Positions 7,272 to 17,145 of a stretch of DNA of 26,410 nucleotides are shown here, in pieces. Numbering within the stretch: position 1 is the first letter of the stretch; the number at the start of each line of letters is the position of its first letter. Source of the stretch: CAKSQF01 sp963628435 (GTDB lineage Bacteria > Bacillota > Clostridia > Oscillospirales > CAG-272); assembly GCA_963628435.1 (NCBI GenBank), contig CAVGEY010000021.1, forward strand, positions 1 through 26,410, written 5' to 3'. A model generated the notes under the pieces. That model was not told the DNA's origin. It did not search any database and saw only the letters and a list, made by a program, of their open reading frames with translations. Position numbers and translations under genes: made by a program.

Positions 7272-8876
7272 TCAACAGTTGCTGTTAAACGGAGTTTTAG
7301 GCAGATCAAAATCCTCGAAATCATGTACAAAACTGTCCGGTAAATTTGCCGGAACATTTTTATCGTCTTTGAATTCATTTTCAAACTCGTTTGCAAATTT
7401 TAGCATATCGACTGCTGTTTTATCCTTTCTCCGTTTTATAATGTGAAGAATTATTGAAATTAAAATGAGCAAAAACAGTACGCTGACAGCAACATAAAAA
7501 AGTTCAGAATCTAAAATCTTATTTACAAATGACTTCAGCGATGATGTGTTTTCGCATGATGAATGTTTAATTTCAGTCAAATAATCTGTATTCTTTTGAA
7601 TGGCTTTTCCACATCTGGAACATTTTGACTCCCAAATACCTTTTTTTACAACAGAAGCATTTGAAACATTTACCCAACTGTCGAATGAATGACCGAGCGT
7701 TGGTATTTCTTCTGTTACCGTATATCCGCAACCATCAGAACAGACACCTGTTTTCAGTCCGCTGCAATCACAAGTTGCTTCTTTAGTTACAGACCAAATC
7801 AGTTTATACTCGAGCTTGTTTGAAAAATTGCCGCGCATAGAAAGTCCGCATGATGAGCAAGTATACAGAGACCATCCTTCTTCAGTGTGCGTTGAATTAT
7901 GATTTTCCACAATCCATTGATGCTCAAGCGTTGGTATTGTAATTTGGTAAGAGCTTCCGCAATATTCACAGGAATAAAGTTCAAATCCTGTATGTGAGCA
8001 ACTTGCTTCCTCCGTGTATGTTTTGATATATCTATGATTGCTGACAGGTGTATATGAATCGCGAAATGTTTTTCCGCACTTGCTGCACACATATGTCGTA
8101 TATCCTTCGGATGTGCAAGTCGGTGATGTTACTTCACCGGAGCTGTAGCTGTGTCCGGTTGCTTCACCATTTACTTTTTCTTCGCGTTCGCCGCATACTT
8201 TGCATTCCCGTACAATAGTACCCGCTTCTGTGCATGACGGTTCGATTGTGGAAACGGTTTTCCAAGAGTGTGCAATTTTATCAACATAATCGGAAATATA
8301 GGTAATGCTGCATTCTGTACATCTGTACTCAGTATAACCTTCTGAATTACAAGTCGGCTTATATACTGTTTTTTTATAATTATGATAACAAGATATTTCA
8401 ACCAAACCGTATAAAAATGTGCAATCAATCGCATTTCCGTTTTGATCTTTTATTCCGTCACCATTTAGTGAAGGTTTGATTTTGTAATTGCCTATTTTTG
8501 CTTTATTATCGAGTACAAATGTTGCGGTAGCAACAACACCGTTCCGCTTAATTGGCTCGTCCGATGATTTGATTGAGATAGTATTTTTATTAACAGTACA
8601 AGTAATCGATTCGTCAACAGTCAAAAATGACGAAAATGAGATATCTTTCAGACTCATTACCGTTCCGTCATAATTTAGCGAAATATTCATTTCAGTAAAT
8701 CCGGTATTACCCGAAAAACTGATATCAACAGTAAATGAATCACCGCGAACCGCAGTATTATTATTGCTTATACTTACAGTGAATTTATTATCGGCACAAA
8801 TCATCAGACCGGTACTTAATAAAAATGTCATTAGAAAAAATAAAATAACAAATAGTTTTAATTTTTTTATTTGCAT
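7272..8876 (-). CDS. Secreted, membrane-anchored cohesin-domain protein with Cys-pair repeats
   Basis: A 534-residue surface protein. Residues 1-28 are a signal peptide (cut probably after ICA). Residues about 31-160 resemble a cohesin domain: a beta-sandwich with VRGDSFTVDISFSG near the start and TATFVLD plus VEIS near the end. Then come about seven degenerate 36-45-residue repeats (about 161-430), each with a Cys, a Tyr or Trp strand, a CxxCG pair and an Ala/Leu-Gly-His turn; the fifth lacks its first Cys. A single membrane helix (about 460-480) is followed by KRRK and a 54-residue acidic tail that would be cytoplasmic. There is no sortase motif. Such repeats are common in surface proteins of gut Clostridia. 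Last gene of the - strand run, 27 nt after trkH. Role unknown; binding of a dockerin partner is possible. Confidence 0.75.
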   Translation of the reverse strand: MQIKKLKLFVILFFLMTFLLSTGLMICADNKFTVSISNNNTAVRGDSFTVDISFSGNTGFTEMNISLNYDGTVMSLKDISFSSFLTVDESITCTVNKNTISIKSSDEPIKRNGVVATATFVLDNKAKIGNYKIKPSLNGDGIKDQNGNAIDCTFLYGLVEISCYHNYKKTVYKPTCNSEGYTEYRCTECSITYISDYVDKIAHSWKTVSTIEPSCTEAGTIVRECKVCGEREEKVNGEATGHSYSSGEVTSPTCTSEGYTTYVCSKCGKTFRDSYTPVSNHRYIKTYTEEASCSHTGFELYSCEYCGSSYQITIPTLEHQWIVENHNSTHTEEGWSLYTCSSCGLSMRGNFSNKLEYKLIWSVTKEATCDCSGLKTGVCSDGCGYTVTEEIPTLGHSFDSWVNVSNASVVKKGIWESKCSRCGKAIQKNTDYLTEIKHSSCENTSSLKSFVNKILDSELFYVAVSVLFLLILISIILHIIKRRKDKTAVDMLKFANEFENEFKDDKNVPANLPDSFVHDFEDFDLPKTPFNSNC

Positions 8877-8903
8877 AAAAGAACTTCCCTCTTGTTAAGA
8901 GAA

Positions 8904-10349
8904 TCATTTTACCTTCCAGGTTGACGGCGTTAATAATATCAAGAACGGATAAAGCTCCAACCTGCCCAAGAGCATGTCTGCCGAAAGTATGATTTTTGAA
9001 ATATCGGAATAGCAAGAAAAATTACCGCTCCAAAGTTTTCCCAAACCGGGTCCAATATTGTTAAATGATGAAGCAACAGCAGAAATATTTTCAATAAGTG
9101 TTAAATCATCAAAAACCGAAACAAAGAAAACAGAAGCAATAAAAATCAGGACATATAGAATAAAATAATTTTCTGTGCTTCTTACAACATCATTATCAAC
9201 GACTTTTGATTCGAGCCTAACAGACTTAACCGATCTCGGCTGAATAGCGTATCTTATTTCTCTGACTGCCGCCTTAATTAAAATAATTATTCTGCTGATT
9301 TTCAGCCCGCCGCATGTTGAACCTGCGCAACCTCCCAAAAACATGAGAAGCAACAAAATTGCCTGCGATAGTGTCGGCCATAGTGAAAAATCGGCTGTTA
9401 CAAATCCTGTTGTCGACATAATAGTTGCTGTCTGAAATGCGGAATATCTAAGCGCCTCTCCGAAGTTGTTATAACATTTAAGAATATTTATCGCTACAAT
9501 CAATGTTGTGGATGCATAAATGGATACATACCAGATAAGCTCTTCCGATTTTATCGCCTGTATTACTTTTCCAGTTAATGAAAAATAATAAAGATTAAAG
9601 TTAACAGCAAACAAAACCATAAATACAGTTGTAACAATTTCAACATAGCTGCTTTTGTATGCTGCTATGCTGGCATTCATACAGGACAACCCGCCTGTTC
9701 CGGCAGTTGAGAATGAAATCAGAAGTGCATCGTATGCGTCAATTTTCAAACAAAGCAATACAAATTGAATAGCAGTGAGCCCGAGATAAATCAAATACAT
9801 AATCATCGCCGAATGCTTTAATGACGAAACTAATTTCCCGACAATCGGACCGGGAACTTCGGCTCTCATTATGTGAAACATACGTGAATTTTTTATATCT
9901 GCCTGAGGCAAAACTGCAAGCATAAAGACCAAAACGCCCATGCCGCCGATCCAGTTTGTAAAACTGCGCCAGAACAATATGCCGCGCGGTAAGATTTCAA
10001 CATCATTAATCACGCTAGCCCCTGTGGTACTAAAGCCTGAAGCAGTTTCGAAAAAAGCATCAACCGGCGACGATATGGAATTTGAAAGTAAATAAGGGAG
10101 CATGCCGAAAATCGAAAGTAAAAGCCAAGATAGAGCAACTATGACAAACCCGTCTTTAGCTGTTAACTTTGAATCAGCCGGCCTTTTTAATGATAAAAGA
10201 GTACCTAAAACAAGTAATATAGCTATCGGTATAATAAAAGAGCCTAACTCTTCACTGTAAATCAAGGCACATAAAGCGGGAAGAATCAAAAGCAGACCTT
10301 CCAAACGCAGCAAGTGACCGAGTGTATAAAAAACCATTTTGTAATTCAA
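8904..10349 (-). CDS. trkH: Trk/Ktr-type potassium uptake membrane subunit TrkH
   Basis: The K+-conducting subunit, 481 residues with about ten membrane helices in four M1-P-M2 repeats. All four pore loops are visible: GFSTTGAS, STAGTGG, STTGFVTADF and NNIGPGLG; each has the filter glycine. GGCAGSTCGGLK, which precedes the third M2 region, is typical. The frame begins with a TTG codon at 10349, 7 nt after AGAGGT; the first ATG (fifth codon) would be about 19 nt from that site, so TTG is preferred. The gene starts 12 nt after trkA, with which it forms the transporter and its gating ring. Confidence 0.95.
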   Translation of the reverse strand: MNYKMVFYTLGHLLRLEGLLLILPALCALIYSEELGSFIIPIAILLVLGTLLSLKRPADSKLTAKDGFVIVALSWLLLSIFGMLPYLLSNSISSPVDAFFETASGFSTTGASVINDVEILPRGILFWRSFTNWIGGMGVLVFMLAVLPQADIKNSRMFHIMRAEVPGPIVGKLVSSLKHSAMIMYLIYLGLTAIQFVLLCLKIDAYDALLISFSTAGTGGLSCMNASIAAYKSSYVEIVTTVFMVLFAVNFNLYYFSLTGKVIQAIKSEELIWYVSIYASTTLIVAINILKCYNNFGEALRYSAFQTATIMSTTGFVTADFSLWPTLSQAILLLLMFLGGCAGSTCGGLKISRIIILIKAAVREIRYAIQPRSVKSVRLESKVVDNDVVRSTENYFILYVLIFIASVFFVSVFDDLTLIENISAVASSFNNIGPGLGKLWSGNFSCYSDISKIILSADMLLGRLELYPFLILLTPSTWKVK

Positions 10350-10356
10350 AACGATT

Positions 10357-10362
10357 ACCTCT
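10357..10362 (-). promoter_or_regulatory. Ribosome binding site supporting a TTG start for trkH
   Basis: On the minus strand AGAGGT lies 7 nt before TTG (10349) and touches the trkA stop codon. This spacing favours the TTG over the downstream ATG. Confidence 0.55.
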
Positions 10363-11735
10363 TATAACAGGATATCATTTATATTGCATAATTGTTCATC
10401 GGTTGTTACAACTATAATGCTGTCTCCGATTTCAATGGTTGTCTGACCATTAGGAACAATAACATTATCTTTTCTGACTATAGACGCAATAAGCACATTT
10501 TTGCGAAGTTTCAAATCTTTGAGAGGAACTTTACAGTGTTCAAAATCCGATGTAACATCAAATTCAAGAGCCTCTGCCCGATTATCGCACATCTTATAGA
10601 GAGTCTTAATATTTCCGGTGGTTCGATTTCCCTTTTGACTGTTAGCCACCCCACGTACATAACGGAGCACACGATCGGATGTCAGCAACCTCGGAGAAAT
10701 AATCGAATCTATTCCCGCAGGCTCAAGCATATCAAAATTTGAAATTTTAGTTATCTTTGAAATAACTCTCCCGACTCCTTTGCTGTGAGCAAACATAGAA
10801 ACCACTACATTAAGTTCGTCAGATCCGGTAAGTGCAATAAGTGCATCGGTATTTTCGATACCCTCATCGGATAGAAGCTCCGAATCAATGCAATTACCGT
10901 TTATAATTTCAACCGATTGTGGAAGTAATGATGAAAGATCCGAGCATCTTTGCTCGTCTTTTTCAATCATTTTTACTTTCATTTTCATTGAATTCAGAAG
11001 TTGAGCAAGATAAAAGGCCGTTTTCCCGCCACCCGTAATTATCACATTTTTTATGCGTTTAGACAATGTTCCGATTTTCTCAAAGAATTCCGAAAGGTCA
11101 CTTTGCGAAGCGGCGATACTTATAATATCGCCTTGAGCGAAAGAAAAATCTCCTCTCGGTATTATAACATCATCTCCGCGTCTGACGGTACACACCAGAA
11201 CTTTTACACCGAATATTTTTTCCAAATTAAACAAACTCTTCCCTACAAGCGGATGTGTGGGTGTGAGTTTAATTTCGGCAAGGTCAACCTTTCCCCTTGA
11301 AAATTCATCAACTTTCATTGCAACGGGAAAACGCAAAAGTCTTGCAATTTCGTGAGCTGTTTGATACTCAGGATTTATTACAAGGTCGATGCCGAGTTGC
11401 TTAGAGAGTGAGTATGTTGTTTTTATATACTCGGGATTTCGCACACGTGCAATGGTATTTTTTGCGCCGAGCTTTTTTGCTATTATGCAGCTCATAAGAT
11501 TCAGCTCATCCGAATAGGTTACCGCAATAAAAATGTCACTTGTTTCTACTCCGGCCTCTTTTTGCGTTTCATACGATGCACCATTGCCAACCAGACCGAT
11601 TACATCAAATTTATTGACAACATTCTCTATTGCAAGCGGATTTACGTCTATTACGGTAACATCATGACCCTCGGAAGCAATGTTTCCGACCAGTGTATCA
11701 CCGACTTTACCGTTGCCGACAAGTATTATTTTCAT
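10362..11735 (-). CDS. trkA: Trk potassium uptake regulatory subunit TrkA
   Basis: A cytoplasmic NAD(H)-binding gating subunit, 457 residues, with two tandem RCK units. The first begins with GNGKVGDTLVGNIASEGHDV (Rossmann GxGxxG, residues 7-12, acidic D30 at the end of beta 2). The second begins near residue 230 with ITGGGKTAFYLAQLL. Each Rossmann part is followed by a TrkA-C domain (about 140-220 and 370-457). It assembles under TrkH and controls K+ flow. The gene follows the foldase lipoprotein by 73 nt; the upstream spacer has AGGAAGGAAAG, about 13 nt from the ATG, but no convincing promoter. Confidence 0.96.
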   Translation of the reverse strand: MKIILVGNGKVGDTLVGNIASEGHDVTVIDVNPLAIENVVNKFDVIGLVGNGASYETQKEAGVETSDIFIAVTYSDELNLMSCIIAKKLGAKNTIARVRNPEYIKTTYSLSKQLGIDLVINPEYQTAHEIARLLRFPVAMKVDEFSRGKVDLAEIKLTPTHPLVGKSLFNLEKIFGVKVLVCTVRRGDDVIIPRGDFSFAQGDIISIAASQSDLSEFFEKIGTLSKRIKNVIITGGGKTAFYLAQLLNSMKMKVKMIEKDEQRCSDLSSLLPQSVEIINGNCIDSELLSDEGIENTDALIALTGSDELNVVVSMFAHSKGVGRVISKITKISNFDMLEPAGIDSIISPRLLTSDRVLRYVRGVANSQKGNRTTGNIKTLYKMCDNRAEALEFDVTSDFEHCKVPLKDLKLRKNVLIASIVRKDNVIVPNGQTTIEIGDSIIVVTTDEQLCNINDILL

Positions 11736-11808
11736 TTTCGATTATAATCTTTCCTTCCTAATTATTTTATCTGACGATTAATAATCAACTTCAGTTAAAT
11801 AATGAATT

Positions 11809-12933
11809 TTATAATTCCGAAATCAAATATTTTGAAGTTACATCTTCATTACAAGTAATATCTTCAGCGTATGATGTAAAATCGTTTGTAAATTTTTCAC
11901 TGTTTGCATATGAAACGAGATACGAAAATTGCCCCGAATCAATCGAAGTTGAGTAAGCCTTATCTATAAGTGAGTATTTTTTTATAACAAAGTAACATGA
12001 TTCGTTTTCAACTAATCTTACTTCACCATCGGACATATCAAAAACAGCCTCGGTAACGGCAGCCGTATGTACGGCATATTCATCTGCGGTTATATAGAAT
12101 CCGTTAGGATAAGTTTCCAATACATTATCTATATATTCGGACATATATTTTTCCATATAATAATCGGCGGTATCGTTGTATCCTTCAAATACAATATCGT
12201 TTTTTATATCATTATATGATTCCTCCGCATTTTTCTTAACTACGATTTTTTCTTCATCGGTTAAATTCTCGTAAACCGCATAGCCGTTTTCATCTGTTAC
12301 AAGCTTACCGTCATCATCGTATTTTTTTTTGCAGTCTTTCAAAAAAATAATATATTTGGCACGAACATAATAATTTTGATAGTAATTGTCGATTTCATCC
12401 GATGTTGCAGTCATCAATCCGGAAGTACCGTATAAGTAATCATATACCGTAAGATATTTCTGCTCAAATGTATATATTTTTTCAAGAGTTTTCAGGTCAA
12501 TGCCATACTCGCTTTCAAGCGCTTTATTACATGCGGATCTGCTGCCGTAATATTCAATTTTGTCATCTATATATCCGCTGATTGTTTCTTTTGATTCGCT
12601 GTCGAGTTTAAGACTGTATAGATCAAAAAGATATTGTCCGATAAGATAGTATTTAATTCTTGTTTCGATATTGTTTTTTATGTATTCCTCATTAGTCTGT
12701 TCTGAGCCCTCCGACACGAGAGAGGACCAGTATTCATCGGTATCCTCAACATCGGAATAATTATTTATAAAATTTGCCTTCCAGCTTATCATCCAATATC
12801 TGTACATTCCCTCAGATATTTCATATCCGTTATAGCTCATTGCGACAGAATTATTCGCGGAGCAGCCATTAAAACAGAATATAAAACAGATAAGAGTTAA
12901 AAATATTGAAATCAAAGATTTTATTTTATTCAC
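11809..12933 (-). CDS. Parvulin/SurA-like foldase lipoprotein
   Basis: A 374-residue exported lipoprotein: a hydrophobic leader ends in FNGC (lipid cysteine C24, a loose lipobox). The segment VAMSYNGYEISEGMYRYW after it resembles the start of SurA_N-type domains (xVNGxxIS). A later part, about residues 285-310 with FDMSDGEVRLVE and YFVIKKY, resembles the end of a PpiC rotamase domain, but the canonical rotamase motifs are weak, so catalysis is doubtful. Position right after mfd is where Firmicutes often keep a PrsA/SurA-like gene. The start is GTG at 12933, with AGAGG 9 nt upstream. Inferred to assist folding of exported proteins outside the membrane. Confidence 0.72.
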   Translation of the reverse strand: MNKIKSLISIFLTLICFIFCFNGCSANNSVAMSYNGYEISEGMYRYWMISWKANFINNYSDVEDTDEYWSSLVSEGSEQTNEEYIKNNIETRIKYYLIGQYLFDLYSLKLDSESKETISGYIDDKIEYYGSRSACNKALESEYGIDLKTLEKIYTFEQKYLTVYDYLYGTSGLMTATSDEIDNYYQNYYVRAKYIIFLKDCKKKYDDDGKLVTDENGYAVYENLTDEEKIVVKKNAEESYNDIKNDIVFEGYNDTADYYMEKYMSEYIDNVLETYPNGFYITADEYAVHTAAVTEAVFDMSDGEVRLVENESCYFVIKKYSLIDKAYSTSIDSGQFSYLVSYANSEKFTNDFTSYAEDITCNEDVTSKYLISEL

Positions 12934-12959
12934 GGGTATTTTCCTCTATTCCATAAATC

Positions 12960-15900
12960 TCATTTTACGGTAACGGCATCCTCGGATTTTATTACTTTCG
13001 AATACTCTTTCAATACATTTACTGTCAATTCGGTCATCATATTTCCACCTGAAGTTTTAAGTGTTATGCACGGAATTTTTCCGAGACTTATAAACAGCTT
13101 TCCATTATGTTTTGCTGCAACTTCAGTCCAGGGCTGAATATTGAATTTTTCGGGATATAAAATTACCGTTTTTTCTTTTCCGACAATTTTTGTGATATTA
13201 CAGTCTGATCCGAGAGCCCGAATAAGTGATATTTTCAAAAGATTAAGAACGGGCGCAGGTAAATCACCATATCGATCGAGCAGTTCATCGGTAACATCGT
13301 ACAAATCATCATCACATCTTATCAGAGAAATTTTCTTATATGCTTCAATTCTCTGATTTGAATTATCAATATATTTTTCGGGTATATATGCATCAATCCC
13401 AAAATCAACATTGCACTCGGTTCTCTGCTTTACATTTTCGCCTTTTTCTTCAAGTATTGCCTCATTAAGCAGTTTCATATACATATCATAACCCACTGTT
13501 ATCATATGACCATGTTGATCTGCACCAAGCAAGTCGCCGGCACCTCTGATTTCAAGATCCCTCATAGCAATACGGAATCCCGCTCCGAATTCCGTAAAAT
13601 CGCGAATTGCTTCGAGTCTTTTTTCCCCTACTTCGGTTAATACCTTGTTCTTTGGATAAGTGAAATAAGCATATGCCCTTCTGCTGGACCTGCCGACACG
13701 CCCTCTTATCTGATGCAGCTGCGATAAACCGAGCCTATCAGAGTTTTCAACAATCAGCGTATTGGCATTGGGAATGTCAACTCCGGTTTCTATTATTGTC
13801 GTGCATACTAAAATGTCAATTTCATTATTAAGCATAGACCGCCAAACATCGGAAAGATCTTCTTTGTCCATCTGTCCATGTCCAACGCCGACCTTTGCGT
13901 TCGGATGAGCATCGGATAATTTCGCAACGACAGAATCAATATGGTCGATACGATTGCATAAATAAAAAATCTGTCCGCCGCGCCTCAGCTCTTTTCTGAT
14001 TGCTTCATTTATGATTCCATCATCATATTCGCAAACATAGGTCTGTACAGGCAAACGGTCGCCCGGTGCCTCTTCGAGAACAGACATGTCACGTATACCG
14101 CTTAATGCCATATTCATGGTTCTCGGAATCGGAGTTGCGGATAGGCTTAAAACATCCACATTCTCGGTAAATGTTTTAAGTTTTTCTTTTTGAGCAACGC
14201 CAAACCGTTGTTCTTCATCGATTATAACCAGACCTAAATCATGAAAATGAATATCTTTTGACAGTAATCTGTGTGTACCGATAATAATATCAATTTCACC
14301 ACGTTCAACCTTTCTCAAAACCGCCTTTTGCTGTTTGGGAGAATAAAAACGCGATATCATATCAACCGTAACCGGAAATCCACGCATTCTGGAAACAAAA
14401 GTCTGATAATGCTGCAATGCCAAAATAGTTGTCGGAACCAAAAAAGCAACCTGTTTATTATCCTGAACGGCTTTGAATGCAGCTCTGAGCGCAACTTCGG
14501 TTTTACCGTATCCTACATCGCCGCACAGAAGTCTGTCCATAGGGTGATTCGACTCCATATCTCGGCAAATGTCCCGTATTGCCTCCTTTTGTCCTGTTGT
14601 TTCTTCATATTCGAATGCGTCTGCAAATTCCCGCGACATTGAATCATCTTTGGAAAATGAATAGCCCTGTTTTCTCATTCGAGAGGCGTAAAGTTTTATA
14701 AGTTCCTTTGCCATCTCTTTGGTCGCGGATTTAACTTTTGCTTTAGCTTTTGACCAATCGGGTGAACCGATTTTTGAAAGTCGAACAATCGCTCCTTCAT
14801 CAGAACCTACATATTTCGAAAGAGAATCGAGCTGATTGCACGGAAGGTACAATAAATCGTCACCCAGATATTTTAATTTTACAAAATCACGCCGGCATCC
14901 GTCAATTGTTAAACTTTCGACCCCACAATATACACCTATACCGTGACCGGAATGAACTACATAATCACCTACTGAAAGTTCGGTATATGAAAGTATTTTT
15001 TCGGCATTTGTAGCCTTTTCATTTGATTTTGAAAAATGTTTTTTACTTTTCTTAATTTCGTCTTTCTTTCCGTGACATACGGATAAAACAGCAAATTTTG
15101 AAAGCTCAATCTCGTATCCTGCAACGCCGGGGCCGACAGCAATGTGTAAATCGGCATCATCATTGTTTATTGATGCAGTGTAGCCCTTATCGGTAAGCAA
15201 TTTAAGTAAATTTTCGGCAGATATAGATCCATCGCAAAGAATACATAGTTTATAGCCGAGTTTTTTGTAATTTTCAATCTCGGAAAAAATCAGCGAAAAA
15301 TTATCCGCAAACCCCGATATTGGTCTTGATCGTATTGAATAAATACCAGACAGTTCGATATCATTCATCGATGTGGTAAAGGTGTTCAGTATTAAACTTT
15401 TTCGTGATTTGATATAATCAATTAAGTAAGATTCATTTGCAAAATGACGACTGTATTCGAAATCGATGATTTCCGACTCGGCAAGTTTTCTTATCGTTTC
15501 ATTTTCCTGAAATTCATATGAGTGCATACGATCGTATATCGCATTGTAATCCTGTACAATCGTCATTGAATCACAAGAAAAATAGTCAATAATTGTTTGT
15601 TTTTCGGGATATATTAATGAAATATATTTGTCAATCGATAGTGGCTCATTTCCGCCTTCAATTATTTCGGCCTCTTCCGACAAGATATTTTTTGCATCAG
15701 CGTTATTTGTTTTTTTGATTTTTTTTCGAATTATTTCTGCAAGTGATGCTCTCTCTTCATTGTCGGATATGATAATTTCACGTGCGGGATAAATAAGAAT
15801 TTCATTTAACGAATCAATTCTTCGTTGTGATATAACGTCAAAAGTGCTTATTCTGTCAATTTCATCTCCGAATGTTTCTATTCGAACAGGATACCGAATA

Positions 15901-16469
15901 CTCGGAGTATATATGTCAATAATATCTCCTCTTCTGGAAAACTGTCCTTGTGATTCGACCATAGGCACTTTAACATATCCGATTTTAACTAGCAATTCGG
16001 ACAAATCATCTATTACTATCCGAGAACATTCATCGATTTTTAATGTACACGAAGTCAGTCTGTCTTTGGGTATGGTATACTGCATTGCCGCATCGGGTGT
16101 CGTAAGTACAACATCACAGGAATTTGATAATACAGACTCAAGTGTTGCCAATCGTTCGAACTCAAATTCGTGAGATGCACCGATATTTGTAAAAATAAAA
16201 TCCCTAACCGGATAAACTTGAACATTAATATTAAAATCGGACAGTGCGGACGAAAGACGTAATATTTCCTTTTCGGACGGAAGAATGCAAAGCGCGGGAT
16301 ATTCTTTTTGCGATCTGTCTTGTATAACCGAGGCTATAAAAGTTTCACGAGCACCTTCGCACATTTGAGTTACAAGCAGAGGATGCTTTCTGCCTTTTTT
16401 ATCGCAAATATTGTTTATAATCTGAGTATAATCACGCTGACCGCGCATTATGTTCAGCAATTCCTTCAT
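12960..16469 (-). CDS. mfd: Transcription-repair coupling factor Mfd
   Basis: A 1169-residue ATP-dependent translocase that removes stalled RNA polymerase and recruits UvrA. Domains in order: UvrB-like N-terminal part (about 1-350, with QFSRRGDIIDIY), the RNA polymerase interaction domain (from about 496, VGDYVVHSGHGIGVY), the RecG-like motor with Walker A GDVGYGKTE (about 653), DEEQRFGV (about 751), SATPIPRTMNMAL (about 777) and the GRVGRSSR motif VI, and the C-terminal TRCF domain with YIPEKYI. All motor motifs are intact and length is normal. It follows pth by 49 nt and precedes the foldase lipoprotein by 26 nt, so the three are probably one transcript. Confidence 0.98.
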   Translation of the reverse strand: MKELLNIMRGQRDYTQIINNICDKKGRKHPLLVTQMCEGARETFIASVIQDRSQKEYPALCILPSEKEILRLSSALSDFNINVQVYPVRDFIFTNIGASHEFEFERLATLESVLSNSCDVVLTTPDAAMQYTIPKDRLTSCTLKIDECSRIVIDDLSELLVKIGYVKVPMVESQGQFSRRGDIIDIYTPSIRYPVRIETFGDEIDRISTFDVISQRRIDSLNEILIYPAREIIISDNEERASLAEIIRKKIKKTNNADAKNILSEEAEIIEGGNEPLSIDKYISLIYPEKQTIIDYFSCDSMTIVQDYNAIYDRMHSYEFQENETIRKLAESEIIDFEYSRHFANESYLIDYIKSRKSLILNTFTTSMNDIELSGIYSIRSRPISGFADNFSLIFSEIENYKKLGYKLCILCDGSISAENLLKLLTDKGYTASINNDDADLHIAVGPGVAGYEIELSKFAVLSVCHGKKDEIKKSKKHFSKSNEKATNAEKILSYTELSVGDYVVHSGHGIGVYCGVESLTIDGCRRDFVKLKYLGDDLLYLPCNQLDSLSKYVGSDEGAIVRLSKIGSPDWSKAKAKVKSATKEMAKELIKLYASRMRKQGYSFSKDDSMSREFADAFEYEETTGQKEAIRDICRDMESNHPMDRLLCGDVGYGKTEVALRAAFKAVQDNKQVAFLVPTTILALQHYQTFVSRMRGFPVTVDMISRFYSPKQQKAVLRKVERGEIDIIIGTHRLLSKDIHFHDLGLVIIDEEQRFGVAQKEKLKTFTENVDVLSLSATPIPRTMNMALSGIRDMSVLEEAPGDRLPVQTYVCEYDDGIINEAIRKELRRGGQIFYLCNRIDHIDSVVAKLSDAHPNAKVGVGHGQMDKEDLSDVWRSMLNNEIDILVCTTIIETGVDIPNANTLIVENSDRLGLSQLHQIRGRVGRSSRRAYAYFTYPKNKVLTEVGEKRLEAIRDFTEFGAGFRIAMRDLEIRGAGDLLGADQHGHMITVGYDMYMKLLNEAILEEKGENVKQRTECNVDFGIDAYIPEKYIDNSNQRIEAYKKISLIRCDDDLYDVTDELLDRYGDLPAPVLNLLKISLIRALGSDCNITKIVGKEKTVILYPEKFNIQPWTEVAAKHNGKLFISLGKIPCITLKTSGGNMMTELTVNVLKEYSKVIKSEDAVTVK

Positions 16470-16518
16470 AAAGTACTTACCTAAATTAATAAATATTTCT
16501 GATAAAGATACCGTAAAA

Positions 16519-17145
16519 TCAGTTATACTTGTTCATAGCTTCCTGCGAATTTCCCAATAAAACCAACTCTGCAGCGCAAACAGCACGATTCAACGCATCG
16601 GATAAAATTTTCATATCATTTTCCGTATATCTGCTGAGCACCCAGTCGGCAAGGTCATATTCGGGATTCGGCTTACTGCCGACACCGATCTTAATTCGCG
16701 GAAACTTGTCACTCCCTATTGAAGATATTATACTTTTAAGTCCGTTATGACCGCCAGCGCTTCCTCCGTTTCTTAAACGAATTTTTCCCAAATCAAGAGA
16801 AATATCATCGGAAAATACCAAAAGATGCGAGGGATCGATTTTATAAAATTCTAATGCTTCCTTAACAGCTATTCCGGAATTGTTCATGTATGTCTGCGGT
16901 TTCATAAGCAGAACGCCGACATCATTAGTGGAAAATCTGGTGCAAATCGATTTGAATTTGTTTTCTGTAAATTTAACATTATGATTTGATGCCATTAAAT
17001 CAACAGCCATAAAACCATTGTTATGTCTTGTTTTGTCGTATTCTTTTCCGGGATTTCCGAGACCGACAATAAGCCAGCTTACCGGAGGCATTGCATTTTT
17101 ACTTGATGTTTCTATCTGTTTGAATAAATCAAAAATATTGCTCAT
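16519..17145 (-). CDS. pth: Peptidyl-tRNA hydrolase
   Basis: Releases tRNA from prematurely dropped peptidyl-tRNA. The core begins at about residue 24 with LIVGLGNPGKEYDKTRHNNG, giving the active-site N31 and catalytic His H41; KPQTYMNNSG and the DD.SLDLGKIRLR...SAGGHNGLKS stretch follow. The first 22 residues are an extension beyond the usual N-terminus. The ATG at 17145 overlaps the upstream acetyltransferase stop (ATGA), which supports this start; a second ATG at codon 19 would give a protein of normal length. Total 208 residues. Confidence 0.95.
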   Translation of the reverse strand: MSNIFDLFKQIETSSKNAMPPVSWLIVGLGNPGKEYDKTRHNNGFMAVDLMASNHNVKFTENKFKSICTRFSTNDVGVLLMKPQTYMNNSGIAVKEALEFYKIDPSHLLVFSDDISLDLGKIRLRNGGSAGGHNGLKSIISSIGSDKFPRIKIGVGSKPNPEYDLADWVLSRYTENDMKILSDALNRAVCAAELVLLGNSQEAMNKYN

